Notes: generated from the sequence alone by a model not told the origin. Shown: positions 44,827 through 54,517, counted from the stretch's first letter. The stretch is DNA of 64,000 bases from Mycobacterium colombiense (GCF_001953985.1 NZ_MBEI01000058.1:248001-312000), one strand, 5' to 3'. Numbers and translations are program-made.

Positions 44827-46752
44827 ATGCTGGAACAGATCCGTGGGCCCGCCGATCTGCAGCACCTTTCCCACCATGAACTTCGCGAACTGGCCGCTGA
44901 GATTCGCGAGTTCCTGATTCACAAGGTTGCTGCCACGGGGGGACACCTGGGGCCGAATCTGGGCGTGGTCGAGCTGACGCTCGCCCTGCACCGGGTGTTC
45001 GACTCACCCCACGATCCGATCATCTTCGACACCGGCCATCAGGCCTACGTGCACAAGATGTTGACGGGCCGCTCCCACGAGTTCGAGAGTCTGCGCAAGA
45101 AGGGCGGCCTGTCCGGGTATCCGTCGCGCGCCGAGAGCGAGCACGACTGGGTCGAGTCCAGCCACGCCAGCGCCTCGTTGTCCTACGCCGACGGCCTGGC
45201 CAAGGCCTTCGAACTGAGCGGGCACCGCAACCGGCACGTGGTCGCGGTGGTCGGCGACGGCGCGCTCACCGGTGGCATGTGCTGGGAGGCGCTGAACAAC
45301 ATCGCCGCGTCCGGCCGCCCGGTCATCATCGTGGTCAACGACAACGGCCGCAGCTATGCCCCGACGATCGGCGGTGTCGCCGACCATCTCGCCTCGCTGC
45401 GGCTGCAGCCGGTCTACGAGCAGGCCCTGGAGAAGGGTCGCGACGCGCTACGCGCGCTGCCGCTGGTCGGCAAGATCGCCTACCGCGTCATGCACAGCGT
45501 CAAGGCTGGCATCAAGGACTCGCTGTCGCCGCAGCTGATGTTCACCGATCTGGGCCTGAAGTACGTCGGCCCGGTCGACGGTCACGACGAACGCGCGGTG
45601 GAGGCCGCGTTGCGGCACGCCCGCGGGTTCGGTCGCCCGGTGATCGTGCACGTGGTGACCCGCAAGGGGATGGGCTTCGCGCCGGCCGAGGACGACGAGG
45701 CCGAGCAGATGCATTCCTGCGGCGTCATCGACCCGGTCACCGGCCAGGCGACCAAGATCGCCGGACCCGGCTGGACGGCGACGTTCTCCGACGCCCTGAT
45801 CGGCTACGCCAGGAGGCGCCGCGACATCGTGGCCATCACCGCGGCCATGCCCGGCCCGACCGGGCTGACCCCGTTCGGGCAGCAGTTCCCTGATCGCCTG
45901 TTCGACGTCGGCATCGCCGAGCAGCACGCGATGACGTCGGCGGCAGGACTGGCCATGGGTGGCATGCACCCGGTGGTAGCCATCTATTCGACGTTCCTCA
46001 ACCGGGCCTTCGACCAGATCATGATGGACGTGGCGCTGCACAAGCTGCCCGTCACCATGGTGCTCGACCGGGCCGGCATCACCGGTTCGGACGGCGCCAG
46101 CCACAACGGCATGTGGGACATGTCGATGCTGGGCATCGTGCCCGGCATGCGGGTGGCCGCACCCCGGGACGCCACCCGGTTGCGCGAGGAACTCGGTGAG
46201 GCGCTCGACGTCGACGACGGCCCCACGGCGCTGCGCTTCCCCAAAGGTGATGTGGGCGAAGACATCCCGGCGATCGAGCGCCGCGGGTCGGGCATCTCGG
46301 GCGTCGACGTGCTCGCTTTCCCGGCCGCCGGGTGCAACCACGACGTGCTGCTGATCGGCGTCGGCGCGTTCGCGCCGATGGCGCTGGCGGTGGCCAGGCG
46401 GCTGCAGGACCAGGGGATCGGCGTCACCGTCATCGACCCGCGCTGGGTGCTGCCGGTCTCGCAGAGCGTGCTGGAATTGGCGGCCCAGCACAAGCTGGTC
46501 GTCACCTGCGAGGACAACGGGGTCAACGGCGGGGTGGGCTCGGCGGTGTCCGCCGCCCTGCGCCGCGCCGACATCGACGTTCCGTGCCGCGATGTCGGTC
46601 TGCCGCAGCAGTTCTACGACCACGCCTCGCGCGGTGAGCTGCTGACGGATCTGGCGCTGACCGACCAGGACGTGGCCCGCCGCATCACCGGTTGGGTCGC
46701 CGCGCTGGGCAGCGGTGTCGCCGAAGCGGAGATTCGCGAGCACCTCGACTAG
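44827..46752 (+). CDS. dxs: Dxs, 1-deoxy-D-xylulose-5-phosphate synthase
   Basis: Thiamine-diphosphate enzyme joining pyruvate and glyceraldehyde 3-phosphate, first step of the MEP isoprenoid pathway. The protein has 641 residues. H40 is in GGHLGPNLG, and the ThDP motif starts at GDGALTGG (143-150) and runs to NDN. The transketolase middle domain holds DVGIAEQHAMTSAAG with the catalytic Glu. It converges on the ribonuclease D gene with a 4-nt stop overlap. Confidence 0.99.
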   Translation: MLEQIRGPADLQHLSHHELRELAAEIREFLIHKVAATGGHLGPNLGVVELTLALHRVFDSPHDPIIFDTGHQAYVHKMLTGRSHEFESLRKKGGLSGYPSRAESEHDWVESSHASASLSYADGLAKAFELSGHRNRHVVAVVGDGALTGGMCWEALNNIAASGRPVIIVVNDNGRSYAPTIGGVADHLASLRLQPVYEQALEKGRDALRALPLVGKIAYRVMHSVKAGIKDSLSPQLMFTDLGLKYVGPVDGHDERAVEAALRHARGFGRPVIVHVVTRKGMGFAPAEDDEAEQMHSCGVIDPVTGQATKIAGPGWTATFSDALIGYARRRRDIVAITAAMPGPTGLTPFGQQFPDRLFDVGIAEQHAMTSAAGLAMGGMHPVVAIYSTFLNRAFDQIMMDVALHKLPVTMVLDRAGITGSDGASHNGMWDMSMLGIVPGMRVAAPRDATRLREELGEALDVDDGPTALRFPKGDVGEDIPAIERRGSGISGVDVLAFPAAGCNHDVLLIGVGAFAPMALAVARRLQDQGIGVTVIDPRWVLPVSQSVLELAAQHKLVVTCEDNGVNGGVGSAVSAALRRADIDVPCRDVGLPQQFYDHASRGELLTDLALTDQDVARRITGWVAALGSGVAEAEIREHLD

Positions 46753-48053
46753 TCAGCGGCCTCGGATTCCGTCGGCGGGGCCTGCAACGCCCGGGCCAGA
46801 ACCGGATCCACCAATTCCCGCTGCCACGGCCGCGCCTGCCCGGCGCGCAGGAACGTTTCGACGGCGTCGAACGGATCGGGTGCGGGCGCCCAGTCCCAGC
46901 ACAGCCGTCGCACCAGGTCCGGCGAGACCAGGTTCTCGGTGGGGACGTGGACCCGCTCGGAGACCTCGGACAGCGCCGAGCGCGCGGCCTCCAGCCGGGC
47001 GGCGGCCTCCGGCTTGCGCCTGCTCCACCGCGCCGGCGGCGGCGGACCGTTCGGCGCCTCGCTGTCCCCGGGTGGGTTCTTGTTCCGCCGCGCCTCGTCC
47101 AGCGCCCCCAGCCACGTGGCGGCGCTGCGCCGCTGATTGCGCCCACCGAACACCGGCAGCGCGACGAGCTCCTCGACGGTCGTCGGGTTGGCCAGGGCGG
47201 CGTCGATGATGGCCGAGTCGGGCAGGATGCGCCGCGGCGCGATGTCGCGGCGCTGCGCGATCCGGTCGCGCGTCAACCACAGTTCGCGGACCGCGGCCAG
47301 GCCCCGCTGATCGCGCACCCGATGGATGCCCGACGTTCGCCGCCACCGGTCCCGCCGCACGGCGGCGCCCGGATCTTTCGTACCCACGTCGCGCAGATAG
47401 TCGAATTCCTGTGCGGCCCAATCGGTTTTGCCCTGCTCGGCCAGGACGTCGGCGATCGCGGCGCGCAGCTCGATGAGCAGTTCCACATCCAGCGCGGCGT
47501 AGTTGAGCCATTCGGCGGGCAGGGGCCGTTTGGACCAGTCGGCGGCGCCGTGCCCCTTGGCCAGCCCGAAACCCAGGAGCCGCTCGACCATGGTCGCCAG
47601 GTTCACGCGTTCGAACCCGGCCAGTCGTCCGGCGAGCTCGGTGTCGTACAGCGCCGGCGGCCGCATGCCCACCTCGGCCAGGCAGGGCAGGTCCTGATCG
47701 GCGGAGTGCAGGATCCATTCGTCGCTGCCCAGAACCTCGGCCACTGGCCGCAGGGCCTGCACCGGGTCGGCGCCGTGGCTCACGGGATCGATCAGCACGG
47801 TGCCGGAACCGGCCCGGCGGATCTGGATCAGGTAGGCCCGGTTGGAGTAGCGGAAACCCGACGCCCGCTCGGCGTCGACCGCGAACGGCCCATGCCCGCG
47901 GTCCAGTCGCTGTGCGGCGGCCTCGATCTCGTGCACGCTCACCGAGATCGGCGGGACGCCCTCGGAGGGTTGCGGCAGCGGGGTGGGGGCGGGGTCGGTG
48001 CTTATGTCGCCGGGCGCGCTGCTACCCGGCCCGTCGGCCGACGGTTCGCCCAT
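46749..48053 (-). CDS. rnd: Ribonuclease D-like 3'-5' exonuclease (Rv2681-like)
   Basis: 434-residue protein of the RNase D type. The DEDD exonuclease domain has FAVDAERASGFRY (DxE), an Asp near LHSADQDLPCL, and ALYDTELAGRL...YAALDVELL. One HRDC domain (RELWLTRDRIAQRRDIAPRRILPD) follows. The probable substrate is structured RNA 3' ends. It follows the DUF3000 gene by 1 nt, so they are an operon. Confidence 0.94.
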   Translation of the reverse strand: MGEPSADGPGSSAPGDISTDPAPTPLPQPSEGVPPISVSVHEIEAAAQRLDRGHGPFAVDAERASGFRYSNRAYLIQIRRAGSGTVLIDPVSHGADPVQALRPVAEVLGSDEWILHSADQDLPCLAEVGMRPPALYDTELAGRLAGFERVNLATMVERLLGFGLAKGHGAADWSKRPLPAEWLNYAALDVELLIELRAAIADVLAEQGKTDWAAQEFDYLRDVGTKDPGAAVRRDRWRRTSGIHRVRDQRGLAAVRELWLTRDRIAQRRDIAPRRILPDSAIIDAALANPTTVEELVALPVFGGRNQRRSAATWLGALDEARRNKNPPGDSEAPNGPPPPARWSRRKPEAAARLEAARSALSEVSERVHVPTENLVSPDLVRRLCWDWAPAPDPFDAVETFLRAGQARPWQRELVDPVLARALQAPPTESEAAD

Positions 48054-48054
48054 G

Positions 48055-48690
48055 CTAGGCGCGTGACCGGGAGCTCAGGTCGGTGACTCCAGCGGGGGGC
48101 AGGCCCGCGGCGTGCTCCAGTACCTCGCAGAACGCCTCGACGTGCCCGCCGACCGCGGGCGACGTCGCGGTCCACGACGCGCGGAGCTCGAGCTGGTGGG
48201 CGCGCGGTGGCCCGGAGATGTCTCCGTAGCGCACCGATGTGGTGGCGGTGACGGTACCGCCCAGGGCGACGACTTGTTCCATACGTGACTCCAGTGCCTC
48301 GACTAGCCAGCTCCACGCTACTTCGGGCAGCAGCGGGTCGACCGCCTCACTGGGGTCAAGGTCGGCCTGGATGTAGGCGACCATGCGGATGGTGCCGTCC
48401 CACGCATCGGCCCCTTCGGGGTCGTACAGCAGGATCAATCGTCCGAAGGCGTCGCCGTCGGACCGCTCAGGAATGATGTCGCTATCGGGATGTTTGACCT
48501 CGGCGCCCAGGGCGTAACTGTGGGGAGCCAAGCGTTGCGGCGGCCGGATGGGACCCAACTCGATCTCCGACCGCACGACGACGGCGTTCATCGCCGCTAC
48601 CGCTTCGCGGAATGGGGCCGGTTCGGATGAGGTCACTTGGCGCCGCTCCTGTTCATCCCGACCGTTCTGCATCGTCACGGCACGGGTCAC
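48055..48690 (-). CDS. DUF3000 protein (Rv2680-like)
   Basis: About 211-residue actinobacterial protein of unknown function. The conserved core runs from FREAVAAMNAVVVRSEIELGPIRPPQRLAPHSYALGAEV to WSWLVEAL. I use the GTG at 48690, 8 nt after a TAGCGT box; the ATG at 48672 is an alternative. The frame extends to 48762. It forms an operon with the ribonuclease D gene. Confidence 0.88.
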   Translation of the reverse strand: MTRAVTMQNGRDEQERRQVTSSEPAPFREAVAAMNAVVVRSEIELGPIRPPQRLAPHSYALGAEVKHPDSDIIPERSDGDAFGRLILLYDPEGADAWDGTIRMVAYIQADLDPSEAVDPLLPEVAWSWLVEALESRMEQVVALGGTVTATTSVRYGDISGPPRAHQLELRASWTATSPAVGGHVEAFCEVLEHAAGLPPAGVTDLSSRSRA

Positions 48691-48698
48691 AGGGATCG

Positions 48699-48704
48699 AC
48701 GCTA
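48699..48704 (-). promoter_or_regulatory. -10 box of the DUF3000-rnd operon
   Basis: TAGCGT on the minus strand, eight bases, then GTG at 48690. Confidence 0.5.
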
Positions 48705-48810
48705 GACCTACAGCCCGACACGCCGCGACAGGCGCGCCGCGTTTCAAACCGGCCGCGACCAAGCCGTTACCAGGCCTCCACCAAAGCTATATGTGCAGCT
48801 CAGGCGGCGG

Positions 48811-49620
48811 TCAGCGGGTGAAACGCGCCTGGCGCTTCTCGCGGTGTGCGGCCAGGCCTTCCTGCACGTCGGGGCCGCTGAAACTGAGGAATTCCAGGCC
48901 CACCGAGGTCTCGAAGGTGGGGCCCATCATGCGATACCAGTGGTTGAGGCTGCGCTTGGTCCACCGGATCGCGTTCTGCGCGCCCTGCGCCAGGTTCTCG
49001 GCGATGCGGGTGGCGGTGGACAGCACGTCGTCATCGTCGACGCAGGTGGACACCAGCCCGATCCGCTCGGCTTCCTCGCCCAGCAGCGTCTCGCAGGTCA
49101 GTAGGTAGTACTTGGCCTTGGCCATGCCGACCAGCAGGGGCCAGCAGATGGCGGCGTGGTCGCCGGCCGCCACGCCCAGCTTGGTGTGCCCGTCGATCAG
49201 CTTGGCGGTCCGGCCGGCCACCGAGATGTCGGCGAGCAAGGCCACCACCAGGCCCGCGCCCACCGCCGGCCCCCGGATGGCCGACACGACGGGGGTGTCG
49301 CAATTGATCATGTTGTGCACCAGGTCGCGGGCTTCGCGCATGATGCGCAGCCGGCCCTCGTAGTCGTTGATCGTCTCGTCGATCAGGTCGAAGCTGCCGC
49401 CGGAGGAAAAGGCCTTACCTTCGCCGCGGACCAGGACGGCGCGCACGGCGGGATCGCGGTCGATCACCGGCCAGATGTCGGCGAGGTCGCGGTGCATCTG
49501 CGGCCCGACCGAATTCAGGCCGGGGGAGTCGAGAACCAACGTCAGCACCCCGTTGTCCCCGAGTTCGCAGCGCAGGCTGGGAAACGCGTCGTAATCCGCT
49601 GGGGGCTGACTCACTGGCAT
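48811..49620 (-). CDS. echA15: EchA15-type enoyl-CoA hydratase/isomerase
   Basis: 269-residue crotonase-fold protein. Oxyanion-hole segments are VRGEGKAFSSGGSFD (about residue 65-79) and IRGPAVGAGLVVALLADISVA (about 115-135). In place of the paired Glu of classic hydratases, the second site region reads KLGVAAGDHAA, so the exact reaction is open. The ATG at 49620 has an AGGAGC ribosome site; the frame further upstream runs antisense over hemE. It is divergent from the heme operon. Confidence 0.92.
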   Translation of the reverse strand: MPVSQPPADYDAFPSLRCELGDNGVLTLVLDSPGLNSVGPQMHRDLADIWPVIDRDPAVRAVLVRGEGKAFSSGGSFDLIDETINDYEGRLRIMREARDLVHNMINCDTPVVSAIRGPAVGAGLVVALLADISVAGRTAKLIDGHTKLGVAAGDHAAICWPLLVGMAKAKYYLLTCETLLGEEAERIGLVSTCVDDDDVLSTATRIAENLAQGAQNAIRWTKRSLNHWYRMMGPTFETSVGLEFLSFSGPDVQEGLAAHREKRQARFTR

Positions 49621-49708
49621 CTGGAAGCTCCTGACGTTCAAACGGTCGCGGTCGTTGATCGTACGCAGCGCAGTTCGGTGTTCTCCGGTCATGGCAGCAT
49701 TAAGGCTG

Positions 49709-50758
49709 ATGAGTACTCGCCGCGACCTTCCCGAGTCGCCGTATCTGGCCGCCGTGAGCGGCCGCAAACCCAGCCGGGTGCCGGTGTGGTTCATGCGGCA
49801 GGCCGGTCGCTCGCTGCCCGAATACCGGGCGCTGCGGGCCCAGACCGACATGCTGTCGGCCTGCTTCGACGCCGAGCTGGTCTCCGAGATCACCCTGCAG
49901 CCGGTGCGCCGCCACCACGTCGACGCGGCGATCCTGTTCTCCGACATCGTGGTGCCGTTGCTCGGTGCGGGCATCGACCTGGACATCGTCGCCGGGGTCG
50001 GCCCGGTCATCGAATCGCCGGTGCGCACCGCCGCCGACGTAGCCGCGATCAAACCCCTTGAGCGGCAACGGGTTCAGCCGGTGTCCGACGCGGTGTCGCT
50101 GCTGGTGGCCGCGCTCGGCAACGTCCCGCTGATCGGCTTCGCCGGCGCCCCGTTCACGTTGGCGTCCTATCTGATCGAGGGCGGCCCAAGTCGCCACCAC
50201 GCGCGCACCAAGGCGATGATGCTGGCCGAGCCGGACACCTGGCACGCGCTGATGGAGAAGCTGACCGACATCACCGTGGGCTTCTTGCGGGTGCAGCTGG
50301 AGGGCGGGGTGGACGCCGTCCAGGTCTTCGATTCGTGGGCCGGGGCGCTGTCGCTGGCGAATTACCGCACCTACGTGCAGCCGCACAGCACCCGGGTGTT
50401 CGCCGCGCTGTCCGACTACGGCGTGCCGATGACCCACTTCGGGGTCGGCACCGCCGAACTGCTGGGCGCCATGTCCTCGGTCGGCGCCAACGTGGTGGGC
50501 GTGGACTGGCGCACCTCCCTGGCCGACGCGGCCGCCCGCGTGCAACCCGGTACGGCGTTGCAGGGCAACCTCGATCCGGTGGTGGTACTGGCGGGCTGGC
50601 CGGTGGTGGAGCGCGCGGCCCGCGCGGTCGTGGACGACGGCCGGCGTGCGATCGACGCCGGCGCCGCCGGTCATGTCTTCAACCTCGGCCACGGCGTGCT
50701 GCCCGAAACGGATCCCGGCGTGCTGACCGACCTGGTGTCGCTGGTCCACTCCCTATGA
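49709..50758 (+). CDS. hemE: HemE, uroporphyrinogen decarboxylase
   Basis: Decarboxylates uroporphyrinogen III to coproporphyrinogen III. The protein has 349 residues. The signatures PVWFMRQAGRSLPEYR and GFAGAPFTLASYLIEGG are present, as are ILFSDIVVPL and the C-terminal FNLGHGVLPETDP. The ATG at 49709 starts MSTRRDLPESPYL, as in M. tuberculosis. It leads a tight heme operon: the next ATG overlaps its stop (ATGA). Confidence 0.98.
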   Translation: MSTRRDLPESPYLAAVSGRKPSRVPVWFMRQAGRSLPEYRALRAQTDMLSACFDAELVSEITLQPVRRHHVDAAILFSDIVVPLLGAGIDLDIVAGVGPVIESPVRTAADVAAIKPLERQRVQPVSDAVSLLVAALGNVPLIGFAGAPFTLASYLIEGGPSRHHARTKAMMLAEPDTWHALMEKLTDITVGFLRVQLEGGVDAVQVFDSWAGALSLANYRTYVQPHSTRVFAALSDYGVPMTHFGVGTAELLGAMSSVGANVVGVDWRTSLADAAARVQPGTALQGNLDPVVVLAGWPVVERAARAVVDDGRRAIDAGAAGHVFNLGHGVLPETDPGVLTDLVSLVHSL

Positions 50759-52131
50759 GTTCTCCCTCGTATTGTGTTGTGGGGGGCGGTATTTCGGGTC
50801 TGACGGCGGCCTATCGGCTCCGTGCGGCCGTCGGCGACGACGCCGCGATCACGCTGTTCGATCCGGGAGACAGGCTCGGCGGCGTCCTGCGCACCGAGGT
50901 GGTCGGCGGGGTGCCGATGGACCTGGGTGCCGAGGCTTTCGTGCTGCGCCGACCCGAAATGCCCGCCCTGCTGGATGAACTGAATTTGTCTGGACGACAG
51001 CGGGTTTCGACGGGCGCGCGCCCGCTGATCTACAGCCGGCAAGAGTTACGCCCACTGCCCGCGGGCACCGTAGTCGGGATACCGTCGTCGGCGGCGTCGG
51101 TGGCGGGACTGGTCGACGAGGCCACGGTGGCCCGCATCGAGGCCGAGCCCGCCCGCCCGCTGGCATGGGAACCGGGCGCCGACCCCGCGGTGGCCGACCT
51201 GGTGGGCGATCGATTCGGCGAGCAGGTGGTGGCCCGGTCGGTGGATCCGCTACTCAGCGGGGTCTATGCGGGTTCTTCGGCCACCATCGGCCTGCGCGCG
51301 GCCGCCCCGACGGTGGCGGCCGCGCTGGACGGCGGCGCCACCAGCCTGACCGACGCCGTGGGTCAGGCGCTGCCGCCCGCCACCGGCGCGCCGGTGTTCG
51401 GGTCGCTCGAGGGCGGCTACCAGGTGCTGATCGATGAGCTGCTCGCGCGCGGGCGCCCGCGCTGGGTGCGCGCCGCGGTGTCGCGGCTCGAGCGCGCGGG
51501 CGCCGGCTGGACGGTGGTCGACGACACCGGCGCGCCTTGGGCCGCCGACGCAGTGATCCTGGCCGTGCCGGCGGGGCAGTGCCGCCGGCTGCTGGCCGAG
51601 ATCGCCCCGCGCAGCGTCGCGGCGGCCGGCCGCATCACCAGCGCATCCTCGGTGGTGATGGCGCTCGCCGTGCCCGGCGATACCGCGTTCCCGGACTGTT
51701 CTGGTGTGCTGGTGGCGACCGGTGAGCGATTGCGGGCCAAGGCCATCACGCTCTCGTCGCGCAAGTGGGGCGCCCGGGGTGACGCCCAACTGCTGCGGCT
51801 CTCGTTTGGGCGGTTCGGCGATCGCGTGGCGGCCGACACGTCCGACGACGAGCTGCTGACCTGGGCGCTGGGCGACCTGGCCACCGTGTTCGGGTTGACC
51901 ATCGACCCCGTGGACGTCCGCATCCAGCGCTGGATCGAGGCGATGCCGCAGTACGGGCCGGGCCATGCCGACCTGGTCGCCGAGGTCCGGGCGGGCCTGC
52001 CCCCGACCCTCGCGGTGGCCGGCAGTTACCTCGACGGCATCGGCGTGCCGGCCTGCGGCGGCGCCGCCGGGCGCGCTGCCGAGCGTGTGATCAGGGCCAT
52101 CGGAGACTTGGACGCGCGGGTGGCACGATAG
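50755..52131 (+). CDS. hemY: HemY/CgoX, coproporphyrinogen III oxidase
   Basis: FAD-dependent oxidase of 458 residues. In actinobacteria this protein converts coproporphyrinogen III to coproporphyrin III rather than acting on protoporphyrinogen. The FAD motif VVGGGISGLTAAYRL is at about residues 8-22, and the C-terminal FAD segment is VAGSYLDGIGVPACGGAAG. An ATGA overlap with hemE and the chdC gene downstream support the coproporphyrin-dependent route. Upstream frame to 50335 lies within hemE and is rejected. Confidence 0.96.
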   Translation: MSSPSYCVVGGGISGLTAAYRLRAAVGDDAAITLFDPGDRLGGVLRTEVVGGVPMDLGAEAFVLRRPEMPALLDELNLSGRQRVSTGARPLIYSRQELRPLPAGTVVGIPSSAASVAGLVDEATVARIEAEPARPLAWEPGADPAVADLVGDRFGEQVVARSVDPLLSGVYAGSSATIGLRAAAPTVAAALDGGATSLTDAVGQALPPATGAPVFGSLEGGYQVLIDELLARGRPRWVRAAVSRLERAGAGWTVVDDTGAPWAADAVILAVPAGQCRRLLAEIAPRSVAAAGRITSASSVVMALAVPGDTAFPDCSGVLVATGERLRAKAITLSSRKWGARGDAQLLRLSFGRFGDRVAADTSDDELLTWALGDLATVFGLTIDPVDVRIQRWIEAMPQYGPGHADLVAEVRAGLPPTLAVAGSYLDGIGVPACGGAAGRAAERVIRAIGDLDARVAR

Positions 52132-52136
52132 GTTCC

Positions 52137-52832
52137 ATGGCCAAGCTCGACTACGACTCGCTCAACTCCACGATCCGCTACCTGATGTTCTCGGTGTTCT
52201 CCGTAGAGCCCGGTGAGCTCGGTGAACAGCGCGACGACGTCATCGATGAAGCGTCGACGTTCTTCAAGCAGCAGGAGGAGCGCGGCGTCGTGGTGCGCGG
52301 CCTCTACGACGTCGCGGGTCTGCGGGCCGACGCCGACTTCATGATCTGGACCCACGCCGAGCGCGTCGAAGCGCTGCAGGCCACCTACGCCGATTTCCGG
52401 CGCACCACGGCGCTGGGGCGGGCCAGCTCGCCGGTGTGGAGCAGCGTGGCGTTGCATCGGCCGGCCGAGTTCAACAAGAGCCACATCCCGGCGTTCCTGG
52501 CCGGCGAGGAACCCGGCGCCTACATCTGCGTGTATCCCTTTGTGCGGTCCTACGAGTGGTACCTGCTGCCCGACGAGGAACGCCGCCGCATGCTGGCCGA
52601 GCACGGCATGGCCGCGCGCGAATACAAGGACGTCCGCGCCAACACGGTCCCGGCGTTCGCGCTCGGCGACTACGAATGGCTGCTGGCCTTCGAGGCCCCC
52701 GAACTGCACCGGATCGTGGACCTGATGCGGGAATTGCGCGCCACCGACGCCCGCCGGCACACCCGCGAGGAGACGCCGTTCTTCACCGGCCCCCGCGTTG
52801 CCGTCGAGCAACTGGTGAACGCCCTGCCATGA
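52137..52832 (+). CDS. chdC: ChdC/HemQ, coproheme decarboxylase
   Basis: 231-residue chlorite-dismutase-family enzyme that turns iron-coproporphyrin into heme b, the final step of the actinobacterial pathway. Family sequence includes RGLYDVAGLRADADFMIWTHAERVEALQ and the catalytic-tyrosine region ICVYPFVRSYEWYLLPDEERRRMLAEHG, whose HG is the likely heme-proximal histidine. It lies 5 nt after cgoX and overlaps the next gene by 4 nt. Confidence 0.96.
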   Translation: MAKLDYDSLNSTIRYLMFSVFSVEPGELGEQRDDVIDEASTFFKQQEERGVVVRGLYDVAGLRADADFMIWTHAERVEALQATYADFRRTTALGRASSPVWSSVALHRPAEFNKSHIPAFLAGEEPGAYICVYPFVRSYEWYLLPDEERRRMLAEHGMAAREYKDVRANTVPAFALGDYEWLLAFEAPELHRIVDLMRELRATDARRHTREETPFFTGPRVAVEQLVNALP

Positions 52833-53581
52833 CAACGCCCTTCGACCCGACCGACCCCACCCGCTTCGAGGAGATGTACCGCGACCAGCGGACATCGCAC
52901 GGCCTGCCGGCCGCCACACCGTGGGACATCGGCGGCCCGCAGCCGGTGGTCCAGCAGCTCGTCGCGCTGGGCGCCATCAAGGGTGAGGTGCTCGACCCGG
53001 GCACCGGCCCGGGTCATCACGCCATCTACTACGCGTCCAAGGGATATTCGGCGACCGGCATCGACGGCTCGGCGGGCGCCATCGAGCGGGCCCGGGAGAA
53101 TGCCCAAAAGGCCGGGGTGTCAGTCAATTTCGAGCTGGCCGACGCGACGAAGCTGGAGGGGTTCGACGGCCGCTTCGACACGGTGGTCGACTGCGCCTTC
53201 TACCACACCTTCAGCACCGAGGCCGAGCTGCGCCGGTCCTATGTGCAGGCGCTGCACCGCGCCACCAAACCGGGCGCGCGGCTGTACATGTTCGAGTTCG
53301 GCGAGCACAACGTCAACGGCTTCAAGATGCTGCGGTCGTTGTCGGAGAACGACTTTCGCGACGTACTGCCGGACGGTGGCTGGGAGATAACCTATCTTGG
53401 CACGACCACCTATCGGGTCAACGTCAGCGTCGAGTCCATCGAGGCGATGGCCAAACGCAACCCGGACATCGCCGATCAGGCCGAGAAGTTGCTGGAGCGC
53501 TTCCGGGCGATCGAGCCGTGGCTGGAGGGCGAACGGGCGCACGCCCCGTTCTGGGAAGTGCACGCCACCCGGGTGGACTGA
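52829..53581 (+). CDS. SAM-dependent methyltransferase (Rv2675c-like)
   Basis: 250-residue class I methyltransferase. Motif I reads EVLDPGTGPGHHAIYYASKG (usual form VLDxGxGxG), followed by the acidic TGIDGS and DTVVDCAFYHTF for the motif IV region. Substrate is unknown. Its ATG overlaps the chdC stop (ATGA), so it belongs to the heme operon by position. It ends 34 nt before the repeat-flanked cassette. Confidence 0.92.
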   Translation: MTTPFDPTDPTRFEEMYRDQRTSHGLPAATPWDIGGPQPVVQQLVALGAIKGEVLDPGTGPGHHAIYYASKGYSATGIDGSAGAIERARENAQKAGVSVNFELADATKLEGFDGRFDTVVDCAFYHTFSTEAELRRSYVQALHRATKPGARLYMFEFGEHNVNGFKMLRSLSENDFRDVLPDGGWEITYLGTTTYRVNVSVESIEAMAKRNPDIADQAEKLLERFRAIEPWLEGERAHAPFWEVHATRVD

Positions 53582-53614
53582 ACTGCCGTCAGCGGTACGC
53601 GCCACGCCGCGCCT

Positions 53615-53685
53615 GATGCCGCGAAACTTAAACCATGGCGCCGGTTTTCGGCGTGTCGTGTGCGTGGTTTAAGTGTCGCGGCATC
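53615..53685. repeat. 61-bp repeat, copy 1, within a longer inverted repeat
   Basis: The 61 bp at 53620-53680 are identical to 54551-54611, in the same orientation. Each is a near-perfect inverted repeat (16-bp arms, one mismatch) enclosing a small hairpin CGCCG-GTTTT-CGGCG. At this copy the arms extend to 21 bp (53615-53635 and 53665-53685). The stop codon and last codons of the AbiEi/DUF559 gene lie inside it. Confidence 0.9.
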
Positions 53686-54517
53686 CGCGACGGACAAGGG
53701 CGTCGCGCACGCGGCGCACCACGTCCTCGGGCTTGTCCTCGGCGATCACCCGGATGACGGTCCAACCCAGTTCTTCTAGCTTTCGCAGCCGATTCTGGTC
53801 ATGGGCGTACTGCCGCCGGTTGGCGCGATGATGGTCGCCGTCGTACTCGGCGGCCACTTTGTAGTCCTCCCACCCCATGTCGAGGCAGGCGATAAGCCGC
53901 CAGTTCTGTTCTACCGGTATCTGCGTGGCGGGCACGGGAAGTCCGGCATCAATCAAAAGTAAGCGAAGCGAGGTCTCCTTGGGCGACGCGGCGCCGGGAT
54001 CCACCAGCGGGAGCGCCGCGCGTAGCTGCCGCAGCCCGCGTGCTCCCGCGTGCCGCTCGGCCAGCACCAGCACATCGTGGGTCGAGAATGGCGCCGCACG
54101 CATCAGCGCGTCCAGTCGCGCCACCGCCTCGCCGATCGGCAGTTGTCTGGCCAGGTCAAATGCCGTCCTGGCCGAAGTGGTGACCGGCAGACCGCCGACG
54201 CTGATGACTTCGTCGGGATCGACCCGCTGATTACGCGTGATCACGCCGGCGGGTGGATGCGTGTTGCGCCAGATCAGCTCGATGGGTTCGTAGTCGTCGA
54301 CCCAGCTCGCACCGTGCAGCGCCGCGGCAGCCAGGCCCGCGAGGACGCCGCGCCGGCCCGACCACAACCACGCTGCTGCCGATCGTGTGCGGAGCGATGG
54401 AGTGGTGTTCACCGGCAGGTAGATATCGGGATGGATGGCGCGGAATTGGGAGCGCAGCCGATACCGGCTCAAGTTTCCTTGCCGTACGGCCTGACTGCCG
54501 ACAAACGCGTCGTCCAT
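53669..54517 (-). CDS. AbiEi-like/DUF559 (Vsr-fold) nuclease-like protein
   Basis: 282-residue protein. The N-terminal 60 residues resemble AbiEi-type antitoxin winged helix domains (MDDAFVGSQAVRQGNLSRYRLR...HPDIYLP). The C-terminal 100 residues are a DUF559/very-short-patch-repair-like PD-(D/E)XK fold, with E182, D213 and the EYDGDHH (224-230) and QNRLRKLEELGW motifs. No toxin partner is adjacent. It sits between identical 61-bp repeats and its stop codon is inside one. M. tuberculosis has no gene here as I recall, so it is probably an inserted cassette. It could be a defence or repair nuclease; activity is inferred from fold only. Confidence 0.87.
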   Translation of the reverse strand: MDDAFVGSQAVRQGNLSRYRLRSQFRAIHPDIYLPVNTTPSLRTRSAAAWLWSGRRGVLAGLAAAALHGASWVDDYEPIELIWRNTHPPAGVITRNQRVDPDEVISVGGLPVTTSARTAFDLARQLPIGEAVARLDALMRAAPFSTHDVLVLAERHAGARGLRQLRAALPLVDPGAASPKETSLRLLLIDAGLPVPATQIPVEQNWRLIACLDMGWEDYKVAAEYDGDHHRANRRQYAHDQNRLRKLEELGWTVIRVIAEDKPEDVVRRVRDALVRRGCRDT

